The notes under the pieces: generated by a model
The model's database searches: none
What the model was told of the DNA's origin: nothing
What the model saw: the letters and a program-made list of their open reading frames with translations, nothing else
Part shown: piece after piece, positions 47,116 through 55,460 of the stretch
How the letters are laid out: each line of letters opens with the position of its first letter
How positions within the stretch are numbered: position 1 is the first letter of the stretch
Made by a program: the position numbers and the translations under genes
Assembly: GCA_965263485.1 (NCBI GenBank)
Contig: CBDHHO010000004.1
Span: 1,488,001-1,552,000, forward strand
Length of the DNA: 64,000 nucleotides
Source: Haliotispira sp965263485
Lineage (GTDB): Bacteria > Spirochaetota > Spirochaetia > SP-2023
Direction: 5' to 3'

Positions 47116-48918
47116 ATGGTTGAATTACATGGTTTATCGGCAGCTCAAGGGATTGGTATCGGAAAACTTTTTTTTGTTCCCTATCAGAAACGCTTGATTC
47201 CCGAGTATGGCATTCACAAGAATGACATTGCGAGCGAGCTGAAACGCTTTTGCCAAGCTCTTGACCTAGTGGACGAGGAACTACGCCTGCTGCACGAAAG
47301 CCTGAATGAATCCGAGTCCGAAAAGGCCGGCTTTATTGCAGCTCACCGGATGATCCTGCAGGATCCGATCCTGCATGACACCATTGAAAACTGGCTGCAC
47401 GAAGAGCTGAACAATATTGAATCCCTGTTGTTCCGCTTCGCCACCGGCATTCAGCAAAGTTTCCGTGAAATGGGAAACCCCATATTTGCCGAGCGCAGCA
47501 GCGATATGCAGGATGTGGCCCACCGCATCATCGATGCCCTGCTGGGACACAAGCGCGATGACTCTTTGAGCAAAATACAGAAAGATTGCGTGATTGTGGC
47601 CTACGATCTATATCCTTCGGACACTGTCTCGCTCAACCCGCACTACGTCAAAGGCATCGTTACGGCGGCCGGTGGAGTTACTTCGCACACTGCGATCATG
47701 GCACGCGCCTTTGGTATTCCGGCAGTGTTGGGCATTGAGAGCCTGCTGCGTGATTTTCACCAGGAAAATTTTACCGAGCAGCCCTGCCAAGTGATTGTCG
47801 ATGGAAATACCGGCACGGTCTTCCTCAATCCGGAGGAAGAGACCCTGGCCGAGTACCGCCGGCTACAACAGCAACGCAGTGCCCGGTTCTCCGAACACCT
47901 GTCCGCACTCAGCCCGAAAGTCAGCAGCAAAGACCATCAGGACGTCTACCTATACGCCAATATGGGCGCGCTGGGAGAACTGAACAACCCCTATCTCCCC
48001 TCTTCTTCGGGCATCGGGTTGTTTCGCAGTGAGTTTCTGTTTCTGGAAAAAATTCCCGAGGAGGAAGAGCAGTACCAAGTCTATGTCAAAATCCTAGAAT
48101 CCTTGGACCCCGGCCAGCAGGTCACGATCCGCACCATCGATTTCGGTGGCGACAAGGGCCCCATGACAGGTCTCCTGACCGAGAGCAATCCGTTGTTGGG
48201 CTGCCGGGCGATCCGTCTGGCAATGGCCTACCCGGAGGAATTGTTCCGGCCCCAGATTCGGGCGATTTACCGGGCCGCAGCGCACGGTGCGCAGCACGGA
48301 TTGGGCAAGTTGCGCATCATGTTGCCGATGATCTCCAGCCACATGGAGTTACTGAAGGCCAAAAAATTTATTCTTGAGACGACGCAGGGCCTCGAAAATG
48401 AGGGGCTGGAAGTCCCCGAGGTGGCTATTGGTGCCATGATTGAACTGCCCTCGGCGGCACTGTGTTCGGATATCATCGCCAGGGATGTCGATTTTTTCTC
48501 GATCGGTACCAATGACTTAGTACAGTACACCTTGGGGATTGACCGGGTCAACGAAAAGGTGTCTCATCTCTATGATCCGTTACAGCTTGGCGTGCTGAAA
48601 TTAATTCAAATAACGATTATCAACGCCAGGCGCGAGGGGATCCCGGTATCGATGTGTGGCGAGATAGCCAGTGAGCTGTGTGCCACGGCGATGCTCCTGG
48701 GTTTGGGACTGCGTCACTTCAGCATGAATTCCTACAGCCTGCCGGAAGTGGCCCACGCTATTCACCACTACGATATTCAAGACTGTGAAGAGTTGGCACA
48801 TCGGTATATTTCGATGAAAGATTACAATGAAGCTCATCAATACCTTTTGGAATGGCATCAGAAGCAAGGTATTGAGTTGAATATTCCCGAGTGGGAAAAA
48901 TGGGACACCGGTGAATGA
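47116..48918 (+). CDS. ptsI: phosphoenolpyruvate-protein phosphotransferase (PTS enzyme I)
   Basis: 600-residue enzyme I, which takes phosphate from PEP and passes it to HPr. The N-terminus MVELHGLSAAQGIGIGKLFF is typical, the phosphoacceptor H191 lies in AAGGVTSHTAIMARAFGIPAV, and the PEP-binding barrel shows GIGLFRSEFLFL, TIRTIDFGGDKG, CRAIRLAM and FSIGTNDLVQYTLGIDR with the active cysteine in VSMCGEIASE. No HPr or EII gene is near, so the operon arrangement is atypical; in spirochaetes PTS enzymes often serve regulation only. Full length. PtsI rather than the nitrogen-related PtsP is supported by the absence of a GAF domain. Confidence 0.94.
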   Translation: MVELHGLSAAQGIGIGKLFFVPYQKRLIPEYGIHKNDIASELKRFCQALDLVDEELRLLHESLNESESEKAGFIAAHRMILQDPILHDTIENWLHEELNNIESLLFRFATGIQQSFREMGNPIFAERSSDMQDVAHRIIDALLGHKRDDSLSKIQKDCVIVAYDLYPSDTVSLNPHYVKGIVTAAGGVTSHTAIMARAFGIPAVLGIESLLRDFHQENFTEQPCQVIVDGNTGTVFLNPEEETLAEYRRLQQQRSARFSEHLSALSPKVSSKDHQDVYLYANMGALGELNNPYLPSSSGIGLFRSEFLFLEKIPEEEEQYQVYVKILESLDPGQQVTIRTIDFGGDKGPMTGLLTESNPLLGCRAIRLAMAYPEELFRPQIRAIYRAAAHGAQHGLGKLRIMLPMISSHMELLKAKKFILETTQGLENEGLEVPEVAIGAMIELPSAALCSDIIARDVDFFSIGTNDLVQYTLGIDRVNEKVSHLYDPLQLGVLKLIQITIINARREGIPVSMCGEIASELCATAMLLGLGLRHFSMNSYSLPEVAHAIHHYDIQDCEELAHRYISMKDYNEAHQYLLEWHQKQGIELNIPEWEKWDTGE

Positions 48919-48954
48919 GCAGCCTGCTCCGGCGAGCCGTTGATGGGGCTTTTT

Positions 48955-49452
48955 TTAGCGCGAGCCTGCCAGCTGCTCTAGGCTGCTGTGCTGCAACGGA
49001 CTGCCATCTGTGAGGACAACACGCTGCCCCACGCCGACTTTGTGGCGTCCAAACCAGCCTTGGTTCATTTCCAGAGCAAAGCGCATCGGCCAGCGGGAAG
49101 GCACGATGCTCTCATCCAGCGCTTGCATATCGTAGATTTCGCGAATCACTCCGGCTTTGTCCAGATAAGCGATGCTCAACGGAATCAGGGTGTTTTTCAT
49201 GTAAAAATGCAGTACCCGGTCACGCGGAAAGCTGAACAACATACCGTGCATCTCCGGCATCGACTTGCGGTACATCAGGCCCCTGGCTTGTTGTTCCGGG
49301 CTCAAAGCCAGTTCGGTTTCGATGGTCTGATCGCCGACTTGCAGCAAAACAGCGGGCAGGTCCCTAGAACTGCTGCAAGCGGCCATTACTGCCAGAGACA
49401 GAACCCCCGGCAAAAAACCGGGTGGAAAGGTTTGGCATACCCTCATCTCCAT
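48955..49452 (-). CDS. DUF192-domain lipoprotein
   Basis: 165 residues. A signal with lipobox VMAAC (cysteine at about residue 26) leads to the conserved DUF192 core: EQQARGLMYRKSMPEMHGMLFSFP, LHFYMKNTLIPLSIAYLDKAGVI, RFALEMNQGWFGRHKVGVGQRV, each written in part. The family is small, exported and of unknown function, found across bacteria. Its start codon overlaps the end of the AI-2E-type gene by 10 bp, so the two are coupled. Convergent with ptsI, 36 bp away. Confidence 0.9.
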   Translation of the reverse strand: MEMRVCQTFPPGFLPGVLSLAVMAACSSSRDLPAVLLQVGDQTIETELALSPEQQARGLMYRKSMPEMHGMLFSFPRDRVLHFYMKNTLIPLSIAYLDKAGVIREIYDMQALDESIVPSRWPMRFALEMNQGWFGRHKVGVGQRVVLTDGSPLQHSSLEQLAGSR

Positions 49453-50759
49453 TCCTCCCTCGTGTGAGTTTCTGAGTGCTCTTCTCTCTGAGTCCCGTCT
49501 GAGAGCTCTGTCTGCGCTCCGTATTTGGAACCGGGCCTGGCGTTTTCCAGAAACCGGGCTAAAACGTGAAGCTGCGGCACATTCTGGCAGATGATTTTAA
49601 TGACAGATAAAATCGGCACCGATAGCAGCATACCAATGATACCCCAGATGTAGGCCCAGACATATAGGAACAGCAGGATGAATACCGGGCTCAGGCGCAA
49701 GCGCCCTCCCTGGATTCTGGGCTCCAGGAAATTGCCGATGACAGACTGGACTGACAGCAGGAAGACTGGTACCACTAAGGCGAAATATAGGTTGTGGCTG
49801 AATTGCAGCAGGGCAAACAGACTGACCAGCAAGGTGTGAATGATGGAGCCAATGCTGGGAATAAAATTCAGGACGAAGGCCAGCACAGCCCAGACCAGTG
49901 GGAAATCTACGCCCAGCAGCCACAGTCCGCTGCCGATCAACCCACCGGTTAAAAGACTGATCACGCTTTTGAGCAGCAGATATGAGCCAATCTGCTCTAC
50001 GCAGCTCTGGTACACAGCCAGGATGGACTGGCGTTTTTCGGGAAAGCAGCGCGTGATGGTGTGGAAAAATGACGGGCCTTCGAGCATCAGGAACAGCAGT
50101 ATTAAAAAGATCGCCAGCGAAGAGGAGAGCAGGCCGGAAATGCTGGCGGAGACCGCCCCCAACAGGCTGCCTGCCGAACTGAGACCCTTGCTGATCAGGC
50201 TCCAGTCTACGAACCGGGACAAGTCGATACCGTACTGGTCAAGTTGCCGGAGCAGCATATCGACCAGAGACTGTAATTTGTTCTGGTAGGCGGGCAGGGA
50301 TTGCAGCAGGGAGCCAAAGCTGGCGGTCGAAATCATCATCAGCAGCAGCCCGGCCAGCAGATAAAACAGCAGCAACACCACAATGCAGCACAGGGCGTAG
50401 GGTATGCGGCTGTGTTTGTGCAGGCGCTCTGCCTGCGGGAACAGCATCATAAACAGCAAAAGGCCCAGCACAATGGGGATGCTGAAGCTGGCGGTCAGCC
50501 GCAGTATGCCCAGTCCAATGACGATGACGATGCAGGCCAGCAAGGAATTGTTGATGCTCAACTGACGTTGCAACTGCGATTGCCCTTCCTGGGTTTGCAA
50601 CCATTGTTGCTGTTGTAAGCGCAGCGCGGCGGATTCCTTATCCTCTTCCTTATTAAGAAGGGGCCTGCGCCGCATTGCTGAGGATTCTGTCGGTGTATCG
50701 GTGGCGCGAGATTTTCGGATGAACAGTGAGCGAATGGACAAAAGGGAGGGGAGTTTCAT
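49443..50759 (-). CDS. AI-2E family transporter (PerM-like permease)
   Basis: 438-residue membrane protein. After a polar N-terminus of about 65 residues come paired helices (LACIVIVIGLGILRLT, IPIVLGLLLFMMLFP, YALCCIVVLLLFYLLAGLLLMMIS), a soluble loop, then the conserved block GSYLLLKSVISLLTGGLIGSGLWLLGV, VLAFVLNFIPSIGSIIHT and FLEPRIQGGRLRLSPVFILLFLYVWAYIWGIIGMLLSVPI, shortened here. This is the AI-2E transporter family (PF01594); members move autoinducer-2, Na+/H+ or other solutes and are often of unknown substrate. It is co-transcribed with the DUF192 lipoprotein. Confidence 0.92.
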   Translation of the reverse strand: MKLPSLLSIRSLFIRKSRATDTPTESSAMRRRPLLNKEEDKESAALRLQQQQWLQTQEGQSQLQRQLSINNSLLACIVIVIGLGILRLTASFSIPIVLGLLLFMMLFPQAERLHKHSRIPYALCCIVVLLLFYLLAGLLLMMISTASFGSLLQSLPAYQNKLQSLVDMLLRQLDQYGIDLSRFVDWSLISKGLSSAGSLLGAVSASISGLLSSSLAIFLILLFLMLEGPSFFHTITRCFPEKRQSILAVYQSCVEQIGSYLLLKSVISLLTGGLIGSGLWLLGVDFPLVWAVLAFVLNFIPSIGSIIHTLLVSLFALLQFSHNLYFALVVPVFLLSVQSVIGNFLEPRIQGGRLRLSPVFILLFLYVWAYIWGIIGMLLSVPILSVIKIICQNVPQLHVLARFLENARPGSKYGAQTELSDGTQREEHSETHTREEWR

Positions 50760-50778
50760 ATGATTACCTTTGAGAGAT

Positions 50779-50817
50779 GCCTGTTCTCGGGAAGGCTGTG
50801 ACTTCCCGAGAACAGGC
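50779..50817. terminator. strong hairpin between AI-2E-type and TPR genes
   Basis: GCCTGTTCTCGGGAAG pairs with CTTCCCGAGAACAGGC over a 7-nt loop. No clean U-tract on minus, so it may slow rather than end transcription; on plus it is followed by TGTTTCTTTT. Confidence 0.6.
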
Positions 50818-50824
50818 TGTTTCT

Positions 50825-50856
50825 TTTAGGGAACTCCCCTCAGGGAGTTCCCTAAA
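50825..50856. terminator. second hairpin, possibly fused element ends
   Basis: TTTAGGGAACTCCC pairs with GGGAGTTCCCTAAA. It lies after the TPR gene stop and, with the hairpin beside it, could end its transcript. The arms resemble the element termini (GGGAACCTC), so it may derive from two joined ends. Confidence 0.55.
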
Positions 50857-50899
50857 TAACCTAGTCAAGACACGGAACCGATTCTAATAGTTCTCCCAA

Positions 50900-52909
50900 T
50901 CAACGCAACGGAAAGAAGGCCTGCTGCATAAAGTCCTGACTGAACTGCTTGAGCAAGAGGCGTTGCTGTCGGGCCGAAAGACTGCCGCTGCTGCGGGCTT
51001 CCCTTATTTCTTCGAGTTTGCTGCTCTCAACGCTGCGCAGCACAGTACCCTTGGGCGAAAGCAAATAGGCCTTAATCTGTGTATCGCTCCACTGAATTTG
51101 CAATTGCAGTAGCGGCAGAGCTGCTTCGGTGGCTACCCGGGCCCCACTGCGGCCCAGGTAGCCGCGCAGCTGGCGCTCTATGCCTTGCTGTTCGGGACGG
51201 TAAGCGGCACTGCCGCTGATTTGCAGCTGCAAGGGCAAGGCGATGCCGTTATTCTTGAGGGAAGCCGGGTTTGACTCGTAGGCTTGCAGCAAGTCAGCAT
51301 AGCTCAGCTGCGGCGTGCGGCGCAGTTTACTCAACTCAATATAAGCCCGCTCCCGTTCCTCGGCGTCCCACTTGGGGCTGAGCAGTTTCAGACTCTGTTC
51401 CAGCCCTAGCAGATCCTGCTGTTCCATTGCCTCTTCGAGCAGCAGCACGCCCTTCGATTCGGGGATCAAATCCAAGTGTTCGGCCTTGAGCCGGTGGAAA
51501 AAGCGCCGCCGCAGGCGCGAGCCGGGATCGCTGGCATTGAAAAGCTTCTGGCTGGAGTCCAGCTTGTTGCCCTGCTGGTAGTGTTCTCTGCCCACTTGGT
51601 AGGACAGTAGCTTCTCTTGGATCGAAGAATACCAATACAACCACTGGTATCTAAGGAGGTTCCAGTAACGGCTCAGATGCTCAGCCAGATTCAGCGGCAG
51701 CAACCAGCGCTGTTCCTGGCGCAGGCCCTTGTACAGGGCGCTGCGCAGCTTCATCAGCTCCAGCTCAAAGTTGACCGGGTCAATGCCGTAGGAAGTCATC
51801 CACTCAGTCTGCTTGCGGAAACGGGTGTTCAGCTCGCGGAAAAACACCATGCCTTCCCGTGGCGTGCCCTGATCGATCGAGAACTGTACCAAGTCCAGCA
51901 AGGCCAAGGGACTGGGAATGCTGTTCAATTCCTCAAGTCGCTGCGACCTGAGAAAAGCTTCCCGGGCGCGCCGGAACTGGCGCCGCTTCAAATACAACTC
52001 GCCGCGCAGCAATTCGTTGGAGGCGAATGGCAGAATTTCAATGCTCTTGTTATTGAGATCCATGGCCCGGTCAAAGTGGCGGAAGTCGTTTTCCAGAAGA
52101 GCATAATTGTAGTAAATCAAGGCGCGCTGTTTGATGCTGTTTTCCAGACTGCGCAGCTGGGCCACTGCTTCTGGTGAGCTAGCATCCGGGTAGGTCAGAG
52201 CCAGGCTCTGTTCGTAGGCTTTGAGCGATTCATCGTAGTTGTATGCTGCAGAATAAATAATTGCCAGCGTCATCATGTCGGAACTGCTACGTTCTTCGGG
52301 AGGAATCGCCAAAATATTGGCTTCGGCTTCCGGATAGCGGTGCAGCTTGTAGAGTAGCCAGGCACTTTTAAATCGGGCCTGATTGCGTTCAATGGAATTG
52401 CCATGCTGCGCCAGCATCCGATAGCTGCTCACGGCCTCATTGTACCTGCCCAAGCGATCTTGCAGATTGGCCACGCGGTAAATGAAGCGGGTATTCCGGG
52501 GCTCCAGCGCGAGGGCTTGTTGATAGGACTCGAGGCTGAGGCGCAGCAGGTTCTGCTGCGCGTAAAGTTCGCCACTGAGTAGCCAGAGCCGGGCCTCGGC
52601 CGGGAATTTTTGCCGGGCCTCCATCAGCAACTTGATGGCCAAGTTGTAATTGCGCAGCTGCTGCGCCGTTTCGATGCGCTCTAAATAGTCGTTCAACTGC
52701 GCAGCTCTCGTATCTTCATTTTGCGCGGAAGAGCGGAGAGAAGAGGAAGCATTGGGCCTGTCTTGCGCCGAAAGCCCGGGCAGCATCGGTCCGAATATCC
52801 GATCCTCAGCGCATTCGCGCTGGGACAGACCGGGCTGGCCCAATAGTCCAAAGAAAAAAAGGAGCAAAGAAAGAAAGGCGAGGGAGGGAAATTTGTTACT
52901 CGTTTGCAT
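50900..52909 (-). CDS. exported TPR-repeat protein
   Basis: 669 residues from the ATG at 52909; the longer frame from 52975 starts with element-encoded residues (EFLEVPFRGSLK) and is rejected. Signal peptide FPSLAFLSLLLFFFGLLGQPGLSQ, no lipobox. Then tetratricopeptide-type repeats dominate: FPAEARLWLLSGELYAQQNLLRLSLESYQQALALEPRNTRFIYRVANLQDRLGRYNEAVSSYRML, split for reading, through about residue 340. The C-terminal half is helical without a recognised domain. Likely a periplasmic scaffold. It is preceded by nested mobile elements, so its promoter may lie in them. Confidence 0.8.
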   Translation of the reverse strand: MQTSNKFPSLAFLSLLLFFFGLLGQPGLSQRECAEDRIFGPMLPGLSAQDRPNASSSLRSSAQNEDTRAAQLNDYLERIETAQQLRNYNLAIKLLMEARQKFPAEARLWLLSGELYAQQNLLRLSLESYQQALALEPRNTRFIYRVANLQDRLGRYNEAVSSYRMLAQHGNSIERNQARFKSAWLLYKLHRYPEAEANILAIPPEERSSSDMMTLAIIYSAAYNYDESLKAYEQSLALTYPDASSPEAVAQLRSLENSIKQRALIYYNYALLENDFRHFDRAMDLNNKSIEILPFASNELLRGELYLKRRQFRRAREAFLRSQRLEELNSIPSPLALLDLVQFSIDQGTPREGMVFFRELNTRFRKQTEWMTSYGIDPVNFELELMKLRSALYKGLRQEQRWLLPLNLAEHLSRYWNLLRYQWLYWYSSIQEKLLSYQVGREHYQQGNKLDSSQKLFNASDPGSRLRRRFFHRLKAEHLDLIPESKGVLLLEEAMEQQDLLGLEQSLKLLSPKWDAEERERAYIELSKLRRTPQLSYADLLQAYESNPASLKNNGIALPLQLQISGSAAYRPEQQGIERQLRGYLGRSGARVATEAALPLLQLQIQWSDTQIKAYLLSPKGTVLRSVESSKLEEIREARSSGSLSARQQRLLLKQFSQDFMQQAFFPLR

Positions 52910-52941
52910 ATCAGCAAAGCTCTCTAATAAGGGAAGCTTCA

Positions 52942-53284
52942 GGGAACCTCTAAAGGGCACCTCTAAAAATTCCAATTCCGCGCTGAATCGCGATCTTGTT
53001 GCCGAATAGCTTCGTCAGCAAAGCCTTACCATACAACAAAGTATGCCTCGGCTTCCGTTCCTCGCTGCCGCAAAAAATCCCTTCGTCTGGCATCAAAAGC
53101 GAATTTTTAGAGGTCCTCTAGAAATTCAGTTTTGCGTTTGAAACGGCGATTTTGTTACCGAATGGCTTCCTCGCTATCGACAAAATCTCGCTGATTCAAC
53201 ATCGAAACGCGTGTACAATCGCTGCGGCAAAGCAGAGCGATTGTACAATTCTCGCAGAAAGCGATACCATTTTTAGAGGTCCCC
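52942..53284 (+). mobile_element. MITE-like element (outer copy) with TTCA target duplication, interrupted by a second copy
   Basis: Outer left end GGGAACCTC (52942-52950), right end TTTTTAGAGGTCCCC ending 53284. TTCA flanks it at 52938-52941 and 53285-53288. Removing the inner copy and one TAAA restores GGGAACCTCTAAAAATTCAG, an ideal left end. The interior has the TACAATCGCT...AGCGATTGTA hairpin seen also at 18855-19082. Confidence 0.93.
52955..53118 (+). mobile_element. MITE-like element (inner copy) inserted in the outer copy's left terminus
   Basis: 164 bp from GGGCACCTCTAAAAATTCC to GAATTTTTAGAGGTCCTC. Flanked by TAAA (52951-52954) and TAGA (53119-53122), a target duplication with one change. 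The TAAA target is part of the outer element's own end sequence. Confidence 0.9.
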
Positions 53285-53368
53285 TTCATTGATTTCTGCT
53301 GTCGGGCGAATCCCGGCAGCTTATCTCAGATGGTCTACCTAGAACGGCTTGGGGCGGGCTGGCCTACT

Positions 53369-54205
53369 TCAATACTGCGCCGCGAAATCCCAGCTGCTGA
53401 AATCGGACTCAGACTCCATACTTTCTTCTGCACCATCGGGCAGCTGCGGGAAAAAATCCAGCCGACTCAGTTCTTCGGCCCGGTCCACGCTCACCGCAAA
53501 GACCGAGAAATCTTCATGTTCTTTGAATGTATAGGCCCGGTTGGGCAGGACAAAGGCCAGCATCTGACGTCGCTGCGGATTGTACACAATTTTATAGTAG
53601 TAACGCGGAACCCATACCTGATTCTCTCCGATCGCGGTCAGTTGCCGGGCCTGCTCGCCCAGTACAATGCCGGCCGTGACGACCACAATGCGCTGGTAAC
53701 GCAGGGCCCAGATCCGGATCAGGCTCTCCAGTTTGCCCCAGATGCCCCGGTTGAAACCGGGCTCTTGTGGGCTCATGTTGGACAGGTAGAACGATTCGCT
53801 CATGGCTTCCGGGCTGAACGCCATGTCTGCCGCCGGTGCCAAGTGGCCCCGGTCGTAGCCGCTCTTGCGATAGTCCTTCAGGCTCGCAGAGCCCGTGGCA
53901 ACCTGCGGGTCTTCGCGAAAATTGTTGCTGCGCTCCTGGCGCGGGCCTTCCAGTTCAGAAGCCAACAGTTCGTAGAGTACCCAGGCTGCCTGCTCTGCCC
54001 TTTCATCGTAGCCCAGCAGGTAGTTCTGGTGGCGCACCAGCTGGATATCTCTCCCGGCCGCCGAAGGCATGAGCTGCGGGGCCAGTTGTTCAACGTGCAG
54101 CCGCCCCGTCTGGATGCAGCTTGCCAACAGCAGTGAGAACGGTAAAAGCGGCAATAAAACACCAAGCCTGCACACCACTCTCGGTAGATTTGTTATGATT
54201 CTCAT
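53369..54205 (-). CDS. DNA/RNA non-specific endonuclease, lipoprotein
   Basis: 278 residues from the ATG at 54205; the frame is open to 54403 but overlaps the divergent gene's start and lacks a signal. Lipoprotein signal CRLGVLLPLLPFSLLLASC. The nuclease domain (PF01223) has the DRGH-type active site SGYDRGHLAPAADMAFSPEAM, then FYLSNMSPQEPGFNRGIWGKLES and VVVTAGIVLG. The catalytic H in DRGHLAP and the N in FNRGIW are both present. Probably a surface or periplasmic nuclease for DNA scavenging. It is divergent from the metallophosphoesterase gene with about 120 bp between the starts. Confidence 0.9.
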   Translation of the reverse strand: MRIITNLPRVVCRLGVLLPLLPFSLLLASCIQTGRLHVEQLAPQLMPSAAGRDIQLVRHQNYLLGYDERAEQAAWVLYELLASELEGPRQERSNNFREDPQVATGSASLKDYRKSGYDRGHLAPAADMAFSPEAMSESFYLSNMSPQEPGFNRGIWGKLESLIRIWALRYQRIVVVTAGIVLGEQARQLTAIGENQVWVPRYYYKIVYNPQRRQMLAFVLPNRAYTFKEHEDFSVFAVSVDRAEELSRLDFFPQLPDGAEESMESESDFSSWDFAAQY

Positions 54206-54227
54206 CGCTTTATCCTGAAGAATAGTT

Positions 54228-54242
54228 TTTAGGGACCTCTTG
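54228..54242 (+). repeat. degraded terminus between divergent genes
   Basis: TTTTAGGGACCTCTT contains an imperfect left-end core GGGACCTC. It lies in the divergent promoter region of the nuclease and metallophosphoesterase genes. Confidence 0.4.
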
Positions 54243-54323
54243 AGAATAGCAGGCCTTATTGTTTTAAGGGCAGCCCTAAATAGACTCTTGTGTGGCAGAC
54301 GGAAGCCGATAATACTGAACTGT

Positions 54324-55460
54324 ATGAACTTCCGCAAAACTGCGTTTAGAAGAAGAGTTTCCAGCAGTACTATCGCTCTCATGGGGGTCCTGTTTCTCCT
54401 CATTCCAGAGCTGTTCTCCTGTGCCTCGAGTCTGCGCCGCTATCAGTTGCAGCAGTACCACTACTACAGCCCGGATGTGCCCGAGGCTTTTGACCAGTAT
54501 CGCATCAGTTTGATCAGCGACATCCATGTCTGGGACCCGCGCTTTCTAAAGAGTGAGAATGCCCGTGCCCGGCAGGCCCGCTTTGACTACCAGCGCTTGC
54601 AGGAGATCAGCTGTTTGCTGCGCTCTCAGCGCAGCCATTTGCTGCTGCTGGCCGGCGACTATGTTAGCTATCGCGGCTTGGTGCGCTCGGACTTTTCCCT
54701 TGCGCCCTACTTTCGTCCGCTGCGAGAGCATTTGCGGCCCCGGGACGGCATTGTGGCGGTACTGGGCAACCACGACCACTTTCTGCTGCCGCGCAGTCAG
54801 CGTAATCTGACTATTCAAGCCCTGCAGAGCCTTGACGCCCCAGATGGCGAAGTCCGGATTCTGGTCAACCAACAGATTATTATTCCAGCCCGCAGTAATT
54901 TCGGTACGGAACGCTTACACATTCTGGGTATCGACGACTACATGTTCGGCATTCGCGAACAGCAGAGTAAATTGCTGCATGGTCTGCATCCCGATGACTT
55001 TGTGCTGGCCCTGACCCACAACCCCGATAGTTTTGACTTACTGCAGCACCCCGAGCTGATAGACATGGGCCTGGGCGGCCATCTGCACGGAGGCCAGATC
55101 ACTCTCTTCGGCTTGGCCCTCAGTGTTCCCGCCCGCAGCAAATATCTGCGCCAGCCCTTTCAGGGGCCGGAATTCCCAGTTTTTGTCAGCAACGGACTGG
55201 GTGCTTCGCACCTTCAACTGCGCGTGATGGCTCCGCCCCAGATTTGGACCATCGTCCTGCACCATCTCTCCACGGATGATATTCAGAATCTCAAAGCCTA
55301 TTGGCGCGCCGAGCGCGGGAGGCTGGTCACAGCCGAGGCCGCGGCCTCCGGCCGCATTGTGAGACCGCGCCACCCTCAGCAGGATTACCGTCTGATTGTA
55401 CTGAGCAACCCGGCCCGGACTTATCGGCACTTGCAGACAGCCGTTGGGGTGCGTCCATGA
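54324..55460 (+). CDS. metallophosphoesterase lipoprotein
   Basis: 378 residues from the ATG at 54324; the upstream codons to 54240 look non-coding. A lipoprotein signal MGVLFLLIPELFSC. The calcineurin-like fold shows its five metal motifs in order: ISDIHVWDP, LAGDYVSY, VLGNHDHF, LTHNPDSFD and GGHLHGGQI. This set matches the YkuE/YaeI-type exported phosphodiesterases, which act on lipids, nucleotides or polymers. The C-terminal 70 residues are basic without a known domain. It is translationally coupled to the aminopeptidase-like gene: ATGA at 55457-55460. Confidence 0.9.
   Translation: MNFRKTAFRRRVSSSTIALMGVLFLLIPELFSCASSLRRYQLQQYHYYSPDVPEAFDQYRISLISDIHVWDPRFLKSENARARQARFDYQRLQEISCLLRSQRSHLLLLAGDYVSYRGLVRSDFSLAPYFRPLREHLRPRDGIVAVLGNHDHFLLPRSQRNLTIQALQSLDAPDGEVRILVNQQIIIPARSNFGTERLHILGIDDYMFGIREQQSKLLHGLHPDDFVLALTHNPDSFDLLQHPELIDMGLGGHLHGGQITLFGLALSVPARSKYLRQPFQGPEFPVFVSNGLGASHLQLRVMAPPQIWTIVLHHLSTDDIQNLKAYWRAERGRLVTAEAAASGRIVRPRHPQQDYRLIVLSNPARTYRHLQTAVGVRP

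Noticed and set aside
48925..48958. Possible intrinsic terminator between ptsI and the DUF192 gene
   Set aside because: A T-run is present but the stem AGCC/GGCT is only about four pairs, too weak to call.
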